Assembly (NCBI GenBank): GCA_037951165.1
Contig: JBBDHG010000098.1
Coordinates: 781,001 to 845,000 of the forward strand
Direction of reading: 5' to 3'
Length of the DNA: 64,000 nt
From: Lophius americanus
Lineage: Eukaryota > Chordata > Actinopteri > Lophiiformes > Lophiidae
How positions within the stretch are numbered: position 1 is the first letter of the stretch; each line of letters begins with the position of its first letter. The notes beneath the pieces are model-generated. The model saw nothing but the letters and a program-made list of their open reading frames with translations. It was not told the origin of the DNA and searched no databases. This document shows positions 9,529 through 23,500 of this stretch, in pieces. A program made the translations under genes and the position numbers.

Positions 9529-12500
9529 CCAGATCCAACTCAATAAACCAGCGTGAGCTGATTGCAGTGTTCTTACAGTAAACACTGAAAAAGGGAGTTG
9601 GGATTACCTGGGTGAAATGATTTCGTCCCTCATTTAGTTGTAACATGAATTTAAATGTATCACTGTCTAAACTCCAATGACACACAGCTGGTATGCAGCT
9701 GATATGCGAAACTGACACACTTCTCCCCGGAAGAATAGGACGTGATCTGCTACACAAGGTGATAACGAAAAGGGAAAATCTTTTTGTTACTGTTTTCTCA
9801 GTTACACTTAATCAAATGTCTCCCTAAACATGAACCGCGGCTCCTCCTCAGCCTCAGCGGGTGTCATGACAATAGGCATTTTACAGCTTGCACAATGCCG
9901 TCTATTGTACCGAGGATATGTTGCTGTTGTGAATGTTGCTACTGGAAAAATCCTCTGGAAATCTGTTCTGAAAATCTTAGAAGTGAAGTGGAAAGTATCA
10001 GTATGAAAAACGAGTAATGATCAACACGTGTAAGGCAACAAAAAGTGGTCTAAGCCTGAGAAGAAAAGTTGGAGGTTGGTCCGCTGGACCTACCTACCTG
10101 ATTGCATTGGGCAGTGGAGAACATGCATGAAGATAAAATGCATATATCTTTTGAATGGTGAACAGTATGAAACAATTTAGTGCAACCAGATCCCGTGCAG
10201 TGTTTGATAATCTGCACTTCAATCTAACAAGTCAGATCTTGAACATGATGGATGCTAGCCAGACATCCAGCGTTCATACTGTCCTGTGGTGAACTTGGCG
10301 GAACATCAGGTACGTCTCCACTGCTAAAGAGTACATGGATTTCCCTGTGTCTACAGTGGTAAACTCTTGGCACACGCTGCCTCTCATGGTGGTAGGTAAA
10401 AGCTAAAACAGCGCCCCTCGTATTAAAGAGAAGTAGACGAGCATGAAAGATAAACAGTTATCAGAAATATGTGACCGACTTTCAATCTGAGGCAATGCAG
10501 CCAAACTGCCATAGACTTCTTGTACCTTCCGAGATCTGTGTAATCTGCATAAAGAATAGCTTTTTTACAAGTCATTTCTACATATATTTATTTCTATCAG
10601 TGGGTGAGTTAACTTTTAACCTTTACTTGAGCGTTTAAATTGTCAAAGACAAAGATGTTAGATCGGACAGGATTGCCAGTCCTTGGAAGAAACTGTGTTT
10701 TGAAATTTCAAAATACCAGTGGTTAGTCCCTTGAACCTTGGGCGTAGCTTCATTAAACAAACAAAACAGTTTACAGTGCGTGCATGAAGGATTTTAATAC
10801 AGATTCACGATATTAATCACAACCAACCCCATCTAAACGCATAAAAGAGGATATCTGCATTGGATTGGATTGATTAAATACCAACCCCCAACGTTTCCAT
10901 TTCTGAAGTCGTTCTTGAAAGTTTGAGTCATCTGCACTTCTTGCTAATATCCTGTTTGAAGAATTCTAAATCAGAAAAGTAAATGAGCTTCACAGTGCAA
11001 TCCCATCCATCGTCTGGGAGCCAATCTTTTTCTAAAACAACAATGAGGGTTATCAAGAGCTCATGTTTATGAAGAAGTAAACTCCAGGTGAATTCGTAAG
11101 ACCTCTAGAACTGCAATTCTCGTACTTTGTTAAGTAATGCACCCATTTCTTTTTTACAGTCAAGTACACCCATATCAGCGTAAACCATTTACATTGAGAT
11201 AAAATGCCTTAACGGAGACACACAGTACCGCGTAATGACATCAGCATCTGATTTATAAAAAAACTAACTAGTTACTTACTAACCCTTAAAAATTGCATTG
11301 CATTTCAAATGTTTACAATCCATCACTAAATTCATGACAAACCAATTTTTGTCATCATGCAAACAGAATTAAAAGGCATAGTTCAAGCTGGCAGAATGTC
11401 ATCGGCTCAGCTTTAGACCACTTCCTCTGTCTTCTGTCTGTTTCGCTGCAACATTTCAACCACAAATCTTGTTGAATTGCATATATGCAATATCCAAACT
11501 TTGCGCTCAGTGTGACAATAATTGTGTTTTATTTTTAAGATTCAGACATGCATTTAAGATGGGAAAACTGAATTAAAAAAAACGGGTTCATTGGACTTAT
11601 TATAATTACATTATTTTAGAACTATGCATGAGGGATATTTTAAAACATTTCACATTGCCCCTAAAATCCCCCTATTTACCCCTTAGGTACGTGTAGCTTT
11701 ATTTTAGAAACATTGCTCTTGAAGTTAAAACTGGTCACAGGAAAGCCTCCGGGCTTAGTTTAGACACACTCTCGTCAAGCCATGGATGTAATTTAAATGC
11801 CTTTATGGACTAGGGCACATCTAACTGAAAACCCTCACTAAAAAATTAGTGTGGGTTAAGGCCTACAGTGATTTCCATTTTTTTGTGCGACCTTCCTAGT
11901 AATAGTTATTTTAAGTATATAATCTCCTGTTCAACTGTCTGGTCAAGCACATTTTGAGTCACTATTTCTTATTGAAAAATGTTTATCATTTGAATGATTT
12001 TTTTATAATATGACCCAGTAGCAGCATTTGATTAAGAGCAAGGGGCCAAGGATGAAGCCTGGGGTTACACCAACGGCCAAAGAGGCCCCCAAGTAGTAGG
12101 CATTCACCATGAGAAAGTCTTATTTGATCAGTATAATTCTTTTGGCATATTAAAGCATGGGGATTGACTTACTACCCAATTATGTTATTTGATACAACCA
12201 AAAAAGTCTAGTAAGGGTTGAATAGTTTTTCTAAAACATGCTTTACCAAAAGGTAAAACCTAGTTAATACTACCTAAATCAAATTTTTTTGAAACCATGT
12301 TTAAAAACATTATGCTAAATTTAGAGTGTTATTTCAAAAGAATAAATAGCCCAGAGAAATAAAATATGCAAAGAAATAATTCTTCCATTGTTTTTTTTCT
12401 TGGTGATGTCATTAAAGCGTCAGCTACATCCTCGGCTCGATGTCTGTGCACCTTAAGTAAACCTGTAGGCCTTGTGTTATCTTCCAGGGTTTTCTGTTGA

Positions 12501-12849
12501 TGATGTAAAGTCAAGGACATTAACACTGGGTTGTTTTCTTTTGTAGTATCAAATGGAATTTATGTCCAGGTACTGAAATTGAAAGATTGACACAGCCAGC
12601 AACAACCAGGATAAAGCCGTATTTCAGGAATTTCCATCACAGTTGTCCCAACCATAGTATATGGAGAGAGTACTTGAAGTCCCCTTGGGACATTTGTTTT
12701 TTCTATCTTGGTGTACTGGTTCTAATCTTGATGCTAGAATGTAAATTGACAGTACTCATCTAACACCTTCTAGTCTGCTTGACCAATTGAAGCACTTGAA
12801 AACCCAAGCCAGTATTTTGCCCCCAGTCACTTCATCATTCATATTGTGT

Positions 12850-13040
12850 TGACAGAGGCTACCACTCCAGGCGCCACCTGCTCATCAAGAGCGATAAACA
12901 TTCACACAATCACTCATACACCAATGGAAAAACCATGTGTAGGAACTCGGGGTCAGTAAGATTCTTTGAAATTTTCACTGGAGGGATCGGGATTGAACCA
13001 CCGACAATTGGGCAAATCCTTAGCTACAACCACCCCATAA
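12850..13040 (+). repeat. Dispersed SINE-like repeat (GCCACCTGCTCATCAAGAGC type)
   Basis: GCCACCTGCTCATCAAGAGC is followed by ATTCACACAATCACTCATAC, ACACCAATGG and a GGGATTGAACCACCGACAAT end. From memory this is a widespread fish repeat. It is probably unrelated to etnk1 control. Confidence 0.5.
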
Positions 13041-13859
13041 GTAGCTCGGGAGGGGTAAAATGTTGAATTAGAAACGACTGAGCTTTTTAAAATTGGAAAT
13101 ATTTTTCTTCTCAGCCAATAAACGTCCTAATTTCTAACTTACTTAGTGGGGAGTCTAAATATAGCTAACACCACGTAGGAGGTTAAATATCTGATTCCCC
13201 CTCAGTCAGTGAGCGCTGTGGAAGCCTTTTGGATGGGGAAGATAGACGTTTTGAATTTAGCAAAGAAGTTAAACTCCGACTCAAACTTTTAAGATTACAA
13301 AGGCATGGACAAATGATTCGTAAAGTAAGATTTAAAAAGTAAAAGACTATAGTTCAGGATCATAAAGGTAAACATTCCAGGTTCTTCACTTCTTAACCCA
13401 ATACTAATTGACAACAAAAAAGCCATCAAATCACATGACGTCACAACCAATACTACTAAACAGGAACTTACTTTAGCTCCATTGTGAATGGTCCAATCTT
13501 CCCCAAACTTCAAATGATTTTCTACTGCTACTAATATTAGATGCCTTAGGAACAAATACGGTAAAAAGATAAATTTTCATACAGCTGTCTCAATTTTACC
13601 ATAAGGGAAACATTAAAATTTCTTCAGAAATGTTCTAGTTTTATCATTACTTCTTGCCTACTGAAGGCGAATGCGTCAGGTCACCAACCAACGGCACTAT
13701 GATGTTATTGCATGTATATGAAAGCCGTTTATAAAAGCGTTATAAACGAACTAGGTGCGTGTTTCCAAGAATACAATAGATTTAAATATACATCATCTCG
13801 TAAATGTCGGTTTAGTGGCCTTTGATGAAAAACATTTAACAAAAAGATCTTTCACGAAT

Positions 13860-14417
13860 GTTACGGATGTGACGCAAACAGCTTGGTGGCGTGATTGTAC
13901 CTCCTTGTCCCGCCCTAACTCTCTTGTGATTGGCCAGGAAAGCATTTAAGGAAAAATAAATTAACGCAGTTTCGCTACTGACGTCTGCAGTGAGGGTAAG
14001 CTTGTATGTGAACACCAAGGACCACCGACGGGATTAAGGATTAATAATTCGGACTCATATCACTTACTTGACCCCGTGATCATAAACAATTGGATTTCCT
14101 TTGGTTTAATTGATAAAAAAAAACTATAATTTTGATGAATCCACATCGAAGCATTGTATACCATGATTGAGCTCCGCTTACGGTGGACGCTGATGTTCAA
14201 ATCACGCGCTCCTCGTGAGTCATTCACCCACCAAAGTGTAACAGGAGAACATTCTATGAGGGCTGGGTGGGATTTTCTGAGAGGCGTTGCCGCTCACCGA
14301 CCGCTCCACGACTGTAGACCTGCCGCTGTCTATAAATTTCCACATATTGCGTATTTGGCCGTAAAGCACAGTCGTCTTCCACACAGTCTTGAAATAGTAA
14401 AACAATTTCAGTCAACC
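13860..14417 (+). promoter_or_regulatory. etnk1: Candidate etnk1 promoter and 5' UTR
   Basis: Upstream of the ATG lie a GC-box-like CCCGCCC at 13909-13915, an inverted CCAAT (ATTGG) at 13929-13933, a perfect AP-1-type TGAGTCA at 14216-14222 and a TATA-like TATAAAT at 14331-14337. A TATA box there would place transcription start near 14360, about 55 bases before the ATG. Motifs are seen directly; function is inferred. Confidence 0.5.
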
Positions 14418-14564
14418 ATGGCAAATTACATTCACGTACCCGACGAGGCTCCGTCTGTGCCCAAAATAGACGTTACGGTTGAGGAAAAAGACTACAGATC
14501 CGGTGCCCTGAAGCTGATCAAGGAGCTGAGACCGAGCTGGAAGCCATCTGAGGTCAACGTTAAG
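14418..14564 (+). CDS. etnk1: etnk1 coding exon 1
   Basis: The ATG has a good context (A at -3, G at +4) and starts MANYIHVPDEAPSVPK; 49 codons, phase 0, donor AAG|GTGCAC. The frame is open upstream to 14154, but that part overlaps the TATA-like box and does not resemble the family, so the 14418 start is preferred. Confidence 0.9.
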
Positions 14565-17500
14565 GTGCACTTTAATTCATTTTAAACACTCGAGTTTCAT
14601 TCAGACAAGTCTCCACAGACCAGAGCAGCCAAGTTGATTGTGGTTTCAGTTGTGTAGAACAGGAAGGAGATGTTAGCTAGCAAGGTATTATCAGCTAATA
14701 TTAAAATATTCAGAAAGGAAACCGAAGACTAAAGAAAAAATACAAGGAGGTGGAAGACAATTCGATCACATCACTGACCATAAAATGTGACCGTCAAAGA
14801 TGAATTTCTGGCAGTGTTCCAGCCCTTTATGCAATAAGGTATATTTTTGGTCGTCAGGGTTAATGTTTGTCTTTGCTAATAGCATCTGCGTCAGCTCGGG
14901 TAACCATCAAACAGTGGGAGTTTCTCGCTACAGCCTGCAAAAGCTGCTTTTAAAAAAATGTATTGCTTTTCTGCACAGACATCCTCAGCGGTACATGAAG
15001 TATTCAGATCGAATATTTCATTGTAAGCAATAATATTTCCGTGTGGAAATAGTCCACTGCAAGTGGAAATCATGAATTCAACACCTCACTCGAGTTAAGT
15101 TATGCAAATGTCATCAGAGGAAGTATCAAGCGCAAAAAGTACTCTAAATGCGGTAAAATGACTACTGCAGCTCATCGATGTCCATTGTTACCATTATACT
15201 GCAAGGCTTGAGACCATTTTAAACTTCCTTATATGCTGCAGAGTAGTCTAATCTATAATATCATCGCAGTGTGCTGTCCTGTAGAATATTTAATCGAAAA
15301 TATCAGTTTTTCACGAGTTTTCAATTTTGTGAACATTCATTTTCTAGATGAGTTTTTACTTGAGTAAATGCATTCAGTTACTGTATACCACTGGACTCCA
15401 AATTGGAGTCAAATGCCGTTCTTGACTGTTACGTAAGTCATGAACAATTTGGAACTGATTAAAGCAGCAAGATGATGTGGAAAAAAGTATTACAATTCTG
15501 TGTCCTATTTACCTTTTCATGAGTCTACAATTGGTGAAAGAGTCTCTGCTCTGGCTCTGTATAAACTACTGATAAGGAGGAACCTCCGTTGAAGCTTAAA
15601 ACGTGTCGAAGAAAAACAGTTGCTTGCAAACTATATCCTGTTTTATTTACCCGTCATGCAAAAAGGGCTTGATTTTTTTATTAAATGAAGCAACAGTATA
15701 TTGACTTATACTTGAGTTGCCCGATGAGATGAAGTGACTTTGTTTTGCGCTAAGAGTGTGGTGGGTGGGGGATGTTGGCTCCACTTTTTTAAGTACAGTG
15801 AGGATGGGCTCTGGTCACATGTTAATCAGCCACCCTTTTTCCAATGTTCATCAATGAGAGCAAAGTGGGAGCTCAGCACATGCCTGACATCGCTTCTTCA
15901 TGCAAAATAAAATTCCTGACGGTCCCGTCATTCTCAGTCAATCCCTTATAGAGTGAACAATTAGGGCTGGTATGTAAGCGCCACCCCACCTCTTCCCATA
16001 AAAATGTTCCCAGTTTCAAAACGGAGAAGTCAGACTAAATCAAACCAGACAATTCCTGATTTTCTGGGCTTTGACTCCTATTCTCATGTATGCTTTGAGT
16101 TGTCTAGACACTTCCAAGAATTTGTGACATCAAATCAATGTAGAATTTCAGGCACATTACACAAACTGCATTATATAGGTTTCAAGCTAGATGGTTAAAG
16201 GGACAATTAGGATTTCTTTTACCCCTTATTTACCTTTTCTCCACTCTATCCCCTGTTTGTTTCTGCAGTTTTTCACAGATGGAATAACCAATAAGCTGCT
16301 GGGCTGCTACTTGGGTCCAGTCATGCAGGATGTGGTTCTGGTCCGTATTTATGGCAACAAAACTGAGCTGTTGGTTGACCGTGAAAACGAGGTTAAAAGT
16401 TTCAGGGTGCTGCATGCACACCGCTGTGCCCCGCGCCTTTACTGTACCTTCAACAATGGCTTGTGTTATGAATTTCTTCAAGGAACTGCATTGGAGCCTG
16501 AAGACATTCGCAGCGAGCCTGTTTACAAGTAAACAATCTTTTCTGTTATCTTAGAGTATTTATATTATATCATCTGACTTGAGCTTGATTGGTCTTTCTC
16601 AAAATGTACACAGATGTTCTGTCTGCTCCTCAGTCCATGCCTTCATACACTCGGCATTAAGCACAATTCAAAATCAAATCACCCATTAAGAAGAATGCAC
16701 AAAAAGTTAAACCTTTTTAAGGATAAACTCCCATAAACTGTAATCTACTTTAAATTTTCCATAGATGTATTGATTAAATTCTTAACTAAAGCATTTTAAC
16801 AATGTAACTAGAATTATTGCAAAACTGAAATATAACTGTATAGAGCAGCTTGGTTGCTGGTCTAATTTTAATCTCCCTGTTCTCTCCTATCTTGCAGACT
16901 CATTGCCAGGCAGCTGGCCAAGTACCATGCCATCCATGCCCACAATGGCTGGGTACCACAGTCTGATATGTGGATGAAGTTGGGCAAGTACTTTGCTCTC
17001 ATCCCCAAGTACTTTGAGGATCCTGAGCAGAATGCCAGGTGAGGTCATAGAGAAGATTGTAAAGACTCAAACCGGACACACCCTTTCATGTGGCTGTCCG
17101 ATTTTTCTAAAATGTGATGATCCACAGGGGTGAACAATGTTGATTGCCTTTCCGGGCAAGCATAATCCCACTTTGCTCTTAGATATCTTGTATTGGTTGA
17201 GGATGGAATGCTTCCTTCACATCTCTGTTCAGAATTGCACATGTTCTGTGCTCATGACAAAATACAGACATTGCGTGACATTAGTAAGATGAAGTGAAAG
17301 TAAACATTTCAATTATAGTAGAAACAGTTTAATTAGATGGTGTTAAAGGATGTGGGCATCCTCCAACCATATATGACACACTTTCATTTGCACAAAACCA
17401 GTAAGAAAAACAGGACAATTAAATTTAGTCGTGATTGCTGTTTGGTAATCGTTGATAATATGGAATTTCACTAAAGGGGTAAATAAAAACTCTTGGAAAG

Positions 17501-20500
17501 TAAATTTATCAACCACTTACCTGACTTTCTAGTTGGAAAAAACCCATTTAGTCTTTAGTGATAAATAAATAGTTGAACTACCTCATTCATTTTCACCTGA
17601 CAGTTCTGAATAAAAACACAACATATAGGTTACCTGCAAATTGTAACTGAATAATGATCAATAATGATTGGTAAATGGGACATTGACCAGAATTCATCAA
17701 CAATTAATGAGCTAAACACAAAGCTAGAACAAATCCTGTGCAACCACCATTCAGTTTGAGAAAAGCGAGACCCAAGCATTACAAGCAAGTCATTTGAGGG
17801 AAAATATTAACTTATTTCTAACCCTGTTTTAGATTTAGGTGAATATTAAGTACATTAGAACATTTTGGGGAATTTGAATAAAAAGGCTGAAAAGTGAAAA
17901 TATGATTATATTACATTTGTTATAGAGCCTTTGTTTATTTTGTAGCTGTCACCACATGGAATTTCAACCACCTGCTTCTCTTATCAGTGAGCCAAGAATT
18001 GTCCAAACAACCTTGTGTGCTGCATACCGTAATAGCATTTATTACCTGTTTGTACATGTCGAGTAAGTATGCGGAAATTCATAACCTGTGCGATGTGACA
18101 TCACTTTTACAACTGGGGAATTCCTAGGAGATAGTACAGCAGAGTGAGTGAAACCTTCTTTATGAAATATGAGAACAGGTCCCAACTGTGAATATATACT
18201 CATATTGTAAAAAGTCTTGCCTCCTACCTGGATAAACTTATTCAGGTATTATGGCCTAAATTTATTTTATCTTCCTCTAAATCTGCATGTCACAAACGTT
18301 TCCCTCCATTCAGTTTGTGTCACTGCCAAAAGAATGCAGGTGCACTTCATCACAAACAAAGTCAGATAGGATTATCTTTGGTCTCTCACTGGCACACTTT
18401 GACCCCTGCGGCACTATTAAGTCTCGATTGTGTGACAATTGCTGTTGAATAAATACCCACTTCTGCCCTGTTTGCACTGAGTATGAATCCAAAACCAACA
18501 TTGACTTTGTAGTCTGTGGATTTTCTTTGAGGCCAATCAGATATTTGCCTTCTGAGAAAAATGTTGAGAAAAGGCTTCCTGGGTTTATGTGCTGGTGTTG
18601 AAGATGAAAATACAAGTCCTTGATTACATTGTTGTTTACTGATAAAACCATATCCTGAACATACTACAATGTAATTAAACAAATTAGCCCGAGAAAGGTA
18701 AGTATTGTTGATTCTTTATACAAAAGTATCTTTTAAGCAAAATGTGCCATTGATAAAACTACTGTAATAGAACTCTAATGCTTCTTAATGGAAACTTATC
18801 TACCTGACAGGAAATGTTGTTAGTCATGAAATCTTTCATTTGTGTTGCATTACATTTTAGCCTTTCTTAGTCCTTTCTTCTTTGAACATTATTTTCAAGC
18901 ATTCAACCATTTTGTTCACATTGTTTCTAAAATTAGTGTTTTATTGATTACAGCTGTTGTCAAGTTGAGCTTCTACTTAGACACAATACCGCATAGACAA
19001 GATGAACTGTACCCAGATTACCTGGCATATTTATTGATGAACTTTTGCAGAAATTGTGCCATTATGAATTACTCTGCCTCACTTTAACTACAATATTTGT
19101 TTACAAAGCCTGACTGGTACATTAGAGCACATTATTTTTTTATTATTTTATGTTCGTACTTCACCTCTATTATAAATCTGCTCTCAGGTTCCCTCATACG
19201 CGCTTTGCCACCTGATGTTTTGTTAATACTCTCAATGCTCCCATTTCTCTATATACAGTATTCACCCACTTTGACTCTTTCCTCCCAGGTTGAGTACGGA
19301 GGTGCCCAGCTTGCGGTGCCTCCGCGAGGAGCTGCTGTGGCTCCAGCAGACCTTGTCTGTGCTGGGCTCCCCAGTAGTTCTTTGCCACAATGACCTGCTT
19401 TGCAAAAATATCATCTTTAACCAGGAGGCAGGTGAGTATAAGCTGCATGAGTGCAGTCGTAGACATTACTGTGTGACTGAATTGTGTTGTAGTGTGAACG
19501 GCATTGGTGCCTGCGCTCAGGTAGGATTGTATTAAGTCCACTTCCTCACAGTTAGTCACATGCTTCACTCAGTGTCGGTGTTTGCATTGGGGTGCAGGCG
19601 TAGAATTAGAACGATCAGAGAAGATATCACTGTTATTTTGCTGCTCCAGTTGGAATCCTTATTTAAAATGTATTTCATTAAATCATGCATCAATACTCCC
19701 GTGCATTTCTTGCTATGACAAGTCAAAATGTCCGCTGTGCAGCCGGTCTATTGTGAGTTACAGCGATTCATCTGTCATTGATTTTAGTTTTCCTGGTTTC
19801 CCATTCCTTTGAAATCCTTTGAGGCCCGCTGTAATGAGAACCATCGGCCTCGTTCAAAAGTTTAGAGCAAAGCAAGTTTCTAATCTGGATTTCATTCCCT
19901 ATTCCTGAATTTTGTCTGATCTGTCGTTCTAATTCTGTGATCGCAATTTTGGAACGTAAACCCACTGTTACCAGAGTGAACAAATAATACATCACTTATA
20001 CTGAGAACAAATGTATTTGGGTGCAGAGTTCCAGGTTTTGTATACTTGATGTCAAAGCAGCCTGTCCTCAAGCAAACATATTGTCTTACATTTGCATTAG
20101 GCAAATTTAATGATACCGGTCAATGAGATTATAGCAACCGGTGAAAGTTTATTAAGAGATTTTCATTTAAAAAGTCAGATTTATTGTCTTTTTAAGCAGA
20201 GGATTAGTTGAATAACCTGGTGACAAAGATTAGAAAAAGGAGGTGGGATGGAATAGAGGGGTTTCAGGATTTTTTTTTTAATGTATGTGGGAGGTGGGTG
20301 GGGTTTTTAAGAGCTGTTAGCCCCCTCGTCGATTTGCGATGAGGGGCGGGGCCCTTCTCACAGCTCCTTGTGTCTAGCCTTTCTCCCCTAGGAATGACAG
20401 CCGAGGCTGTGGCTGCCCTGGCCGCCCTGCCCTGGGGAGGCAATGGAGAGAGACATACCTCACGGCTCTGAGGGCCCTGGCGTAGTCTGCCCACTGCTCA

Positions 20501-23500
20501 GGCTAATCGGGATGAGTTCATGGCAGCAGTAGGAGTCACATACCTACCCATTACCCTTCGCCCACTTGTTGCCCTTATGACACTAGCTAGGGTATTTAGG
20601 ATGTTGGTTTTTACACGTCTGTTTTTTTATGGTTTGCTGTAAAGCTACTTTACATTACTCCTCCTTTTTCTACAGCTTCCAGCATCGGTATCGATCATTG
20701 GTCAGATCACGCAAGTGGATGGATGTAGCTGATGATATTCTTTATCTTCTATTGTCAATCAAACCCATATTTAAATTAATCTAGTATTGCCTACGTAACT
20801 ATAAACCTACATAAACATTTTCTCTGTCCCCGAGAGTTTCATTTATGCCCTTGGTTATTATAGAAGAAACTGAGGTATGCAGTGTGATAAGTTAAGTTTC
20901 ACTATAACAAACCGGTATAAATAGTCTTTTTTGCCACATGTTTTTATTGCTGTAAAGCAGTACATAAAGTTACTTTTGCCTAAACCTAAAGTGCTCAACT
21001 GTTTTGTTTCAGAACAGTGCCCTTTTTCCAAAAGTGAAAGGGAAATTTATCTGGAAGAATGAGTGGCTGGACGTTATTCAGTATTACAACAGACTTAAGG
21101 CTTGTTGCCTCTTGATGTTATCATAGGGTTTGCTGACATTAAGATGAATTAGAATTTCATCAGGCTTATCCTATCGATCTAATACACGCTTCTGCAAAAA
21201 AACAGCGTTTATATTTGCAATAGAGAAAACAAGTTCTTCCTCCCTGGAACTGAGCCAACTCACAGCAGGAACCCCTTACATTTTTATGTATTCAGTTCTA
21301 ACTTAGGAAAAGTGCTGGGTGACATTTTTGCTTTTGCAGACTCTTATTTCAGGCCTCCTCTTTTGTGAAGTATTTCTGATAAAAGCCAGAGTAGAGAGAA
21401 TTTTTTCCCATTATCCCTCCAGTGCAATCACAAATGTCAACAATGTATGCAAATCAAAACCACATCTTCACATGACAACCACAGTGGACTGGGTGCCACA
21501 ATAGTTCAGGGTCTTCAGTTCCAAGCCATAATTACAACATTTCAGACCGCGCCCACTGAAGCTGTCTTCAACCATTGTCGGAGTAAATTCAATCCCTCAC
21601 TCTTTGTGCTCTAACAGCCTTTTGTCGGAAAAATGAAGTAGACATGAAAAAGTCTTAAACTTCACCATGCTGCTTCCTATCACTTCCATTGTTGCTTTGG
21701 TTGGAACCAATTATCTACTGAATGCAACAACAGAGACACCACCACTTCCTTTATTGATTAAAAACCAGAGCAAAAGTGGTGGCAGCTCAATTTTCTTAAA
21801 TAGCATTAAAGTAAACTCTCAAAGTGCTGTATTACCTCTCTCTTTTTGCCTCTCTTTGTCTCTCAGCCTCCAACTGAGGCTGCTATCGTTTTCCGGCCCC
21901 TCTCAATTTTGCTCAGATGTTTGCAAAGACAAAAGTAAAGAAAATCTCCACATTTTACTTGGCCCCAAGGGCCACAAAAATTGCAAATCAGCAGCCAACG
22001 GGAAACCTCTCAAAGGTTCTGTCATTTGCAGAAGCAGCAGAGGTGTCACGCGATTGGATTCACAGCAGACCAATAGGAAGCCAGCTTTAGAGGGGAGTGT
22101 TGCAAGAAGGGGAAGTGAGGTTGCATGTGTGAGAGGGGTGGGGAAGAAAATAAATGGGATTTTGGCAAGATGGCCTGATGTTTCAACAGTGCGTGGGTGG
22201 GAGCAAGAGTGGATAAAAGACAAGATGTGTCAGTGAGAGCGTGAGCATGTGTGAAAGATGTGTTTGCCCAACCTTTTCATCTGCTGCACAGGGGGGCTAT
22301 AGCCACTGCCTGGAGGTGTTCAGTTGTGTCCCGCTAGGACCTACACGCCGGCTGGTAACCCACCTCAAAGTGTCTTTCTCTGTAGTCCAGCACCACCTCA
22401 AAGACTATTGTTCCACATATTAGGGCAAAGAAAGTAGCCAAAACAAAGAGATTTAGGTAGAGACATTGAATTACGTGTTCTTCAAAATTCCATTTTTGAT
22501 AACAGGCTTGTAAGTAAGGGTTTGTATTTAGAGATGAAGCTCTTCGAGACTGAACTTGTCCCCCTTTTTCATTGTAAATGCAGAAATCATAACACGCATA
22601 GCAACGCTTCCTTTGACCCTGTCTCTCCAAACTTTAACATTAGAGCTCTTCTTGCTTTCTCTTAATCCACATTCGGGCCTTTTTCATAAGTGGGTGTGAT
22701 AGACTGCATTTTACAAAGTTCAGGCACTCCAAGCCAGCCTTTTAGAGCCCTGTGACTTTCTCACAAGACTATAAAAATGTTTCAAATAGGCGTGTCTAGA
22801 AAGTTTAGTGAGCTGTAACCCCAGCTGGCTCTGGGCAGCAGCGATACAGTTTAAGAGCATGGATCAAAGCGGGTTGCTTTACATTTGCTTTGGCAGCTCC
22901 CTGGGCTTTTCCACAGTGCCTCTCAGTGTTCTGCTATCTTCCTTCCTTTGTTCCTCTGCTTTCTTTTTGCATTTCTCTTTTGTTCCGCCTGTTAAGAACG
23001 TAACTTCGACTTTTTTTTCCCTGTTTTCTGCGCATGTATCCGAAACAAAGCCAGATGTATTTTTTTTTTTAGCCCCTACATAGTTGCATGCCTTCCATGT
23101 GTTGCATTGGCATGTGCCCACTTCAATCTCTAGCAAAACTATCTCATAAGAATATTTTATGATTTGTGGAATTTGGCTTACTTAGTTCCGGGCAAACTTA
23201 GACGTGATCAATGATTGGCAGCTTAATCTCTATGAAGGTTTTTGGGTAGTTTTGTATAGCGTATGTTATCTTTTTGTTGATTTGTACCTGTTTAGAATGT
23301 CAAAGAAAGAGCTTGTAATCTCTAACTTCTTGAGATGATATTAACAGCATGCTAGTATTCATCTCCAACAGCACGATAGTGCATGTGTAGGATGGATTTT
23401 TAGACGACTCCATCTTTCTTCATTTTCTGTTCTTCAGTCTTGCTTTCCTCAAAATGCAAACTCTTAGTCCGTGCCTCAGAATCGGCCAGCCTGTCCAGTC

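Larger units (their letters stand above)
9276..13850. other. Intergenic spacer pyroxd1-etnk1
   Basis: No coding potential beyond short chance frames. It contains a LINE tail (9487-9528), a possible repeat around 11940-12290 that shares segments with 29.7-30.6 kb, and a SINE-like repeat at about 12850-13040. The remainder (roughly 9530-11900 and 12300-12850) shows nothing I can name. Confidence 0.6.

Noticed and set aside
21667..22236. 189-codon open frame in etnk1 intron 4
   Set aside because: No family resemblance, low-complexity leader, and no sensible splice phase to neighbouring exons.
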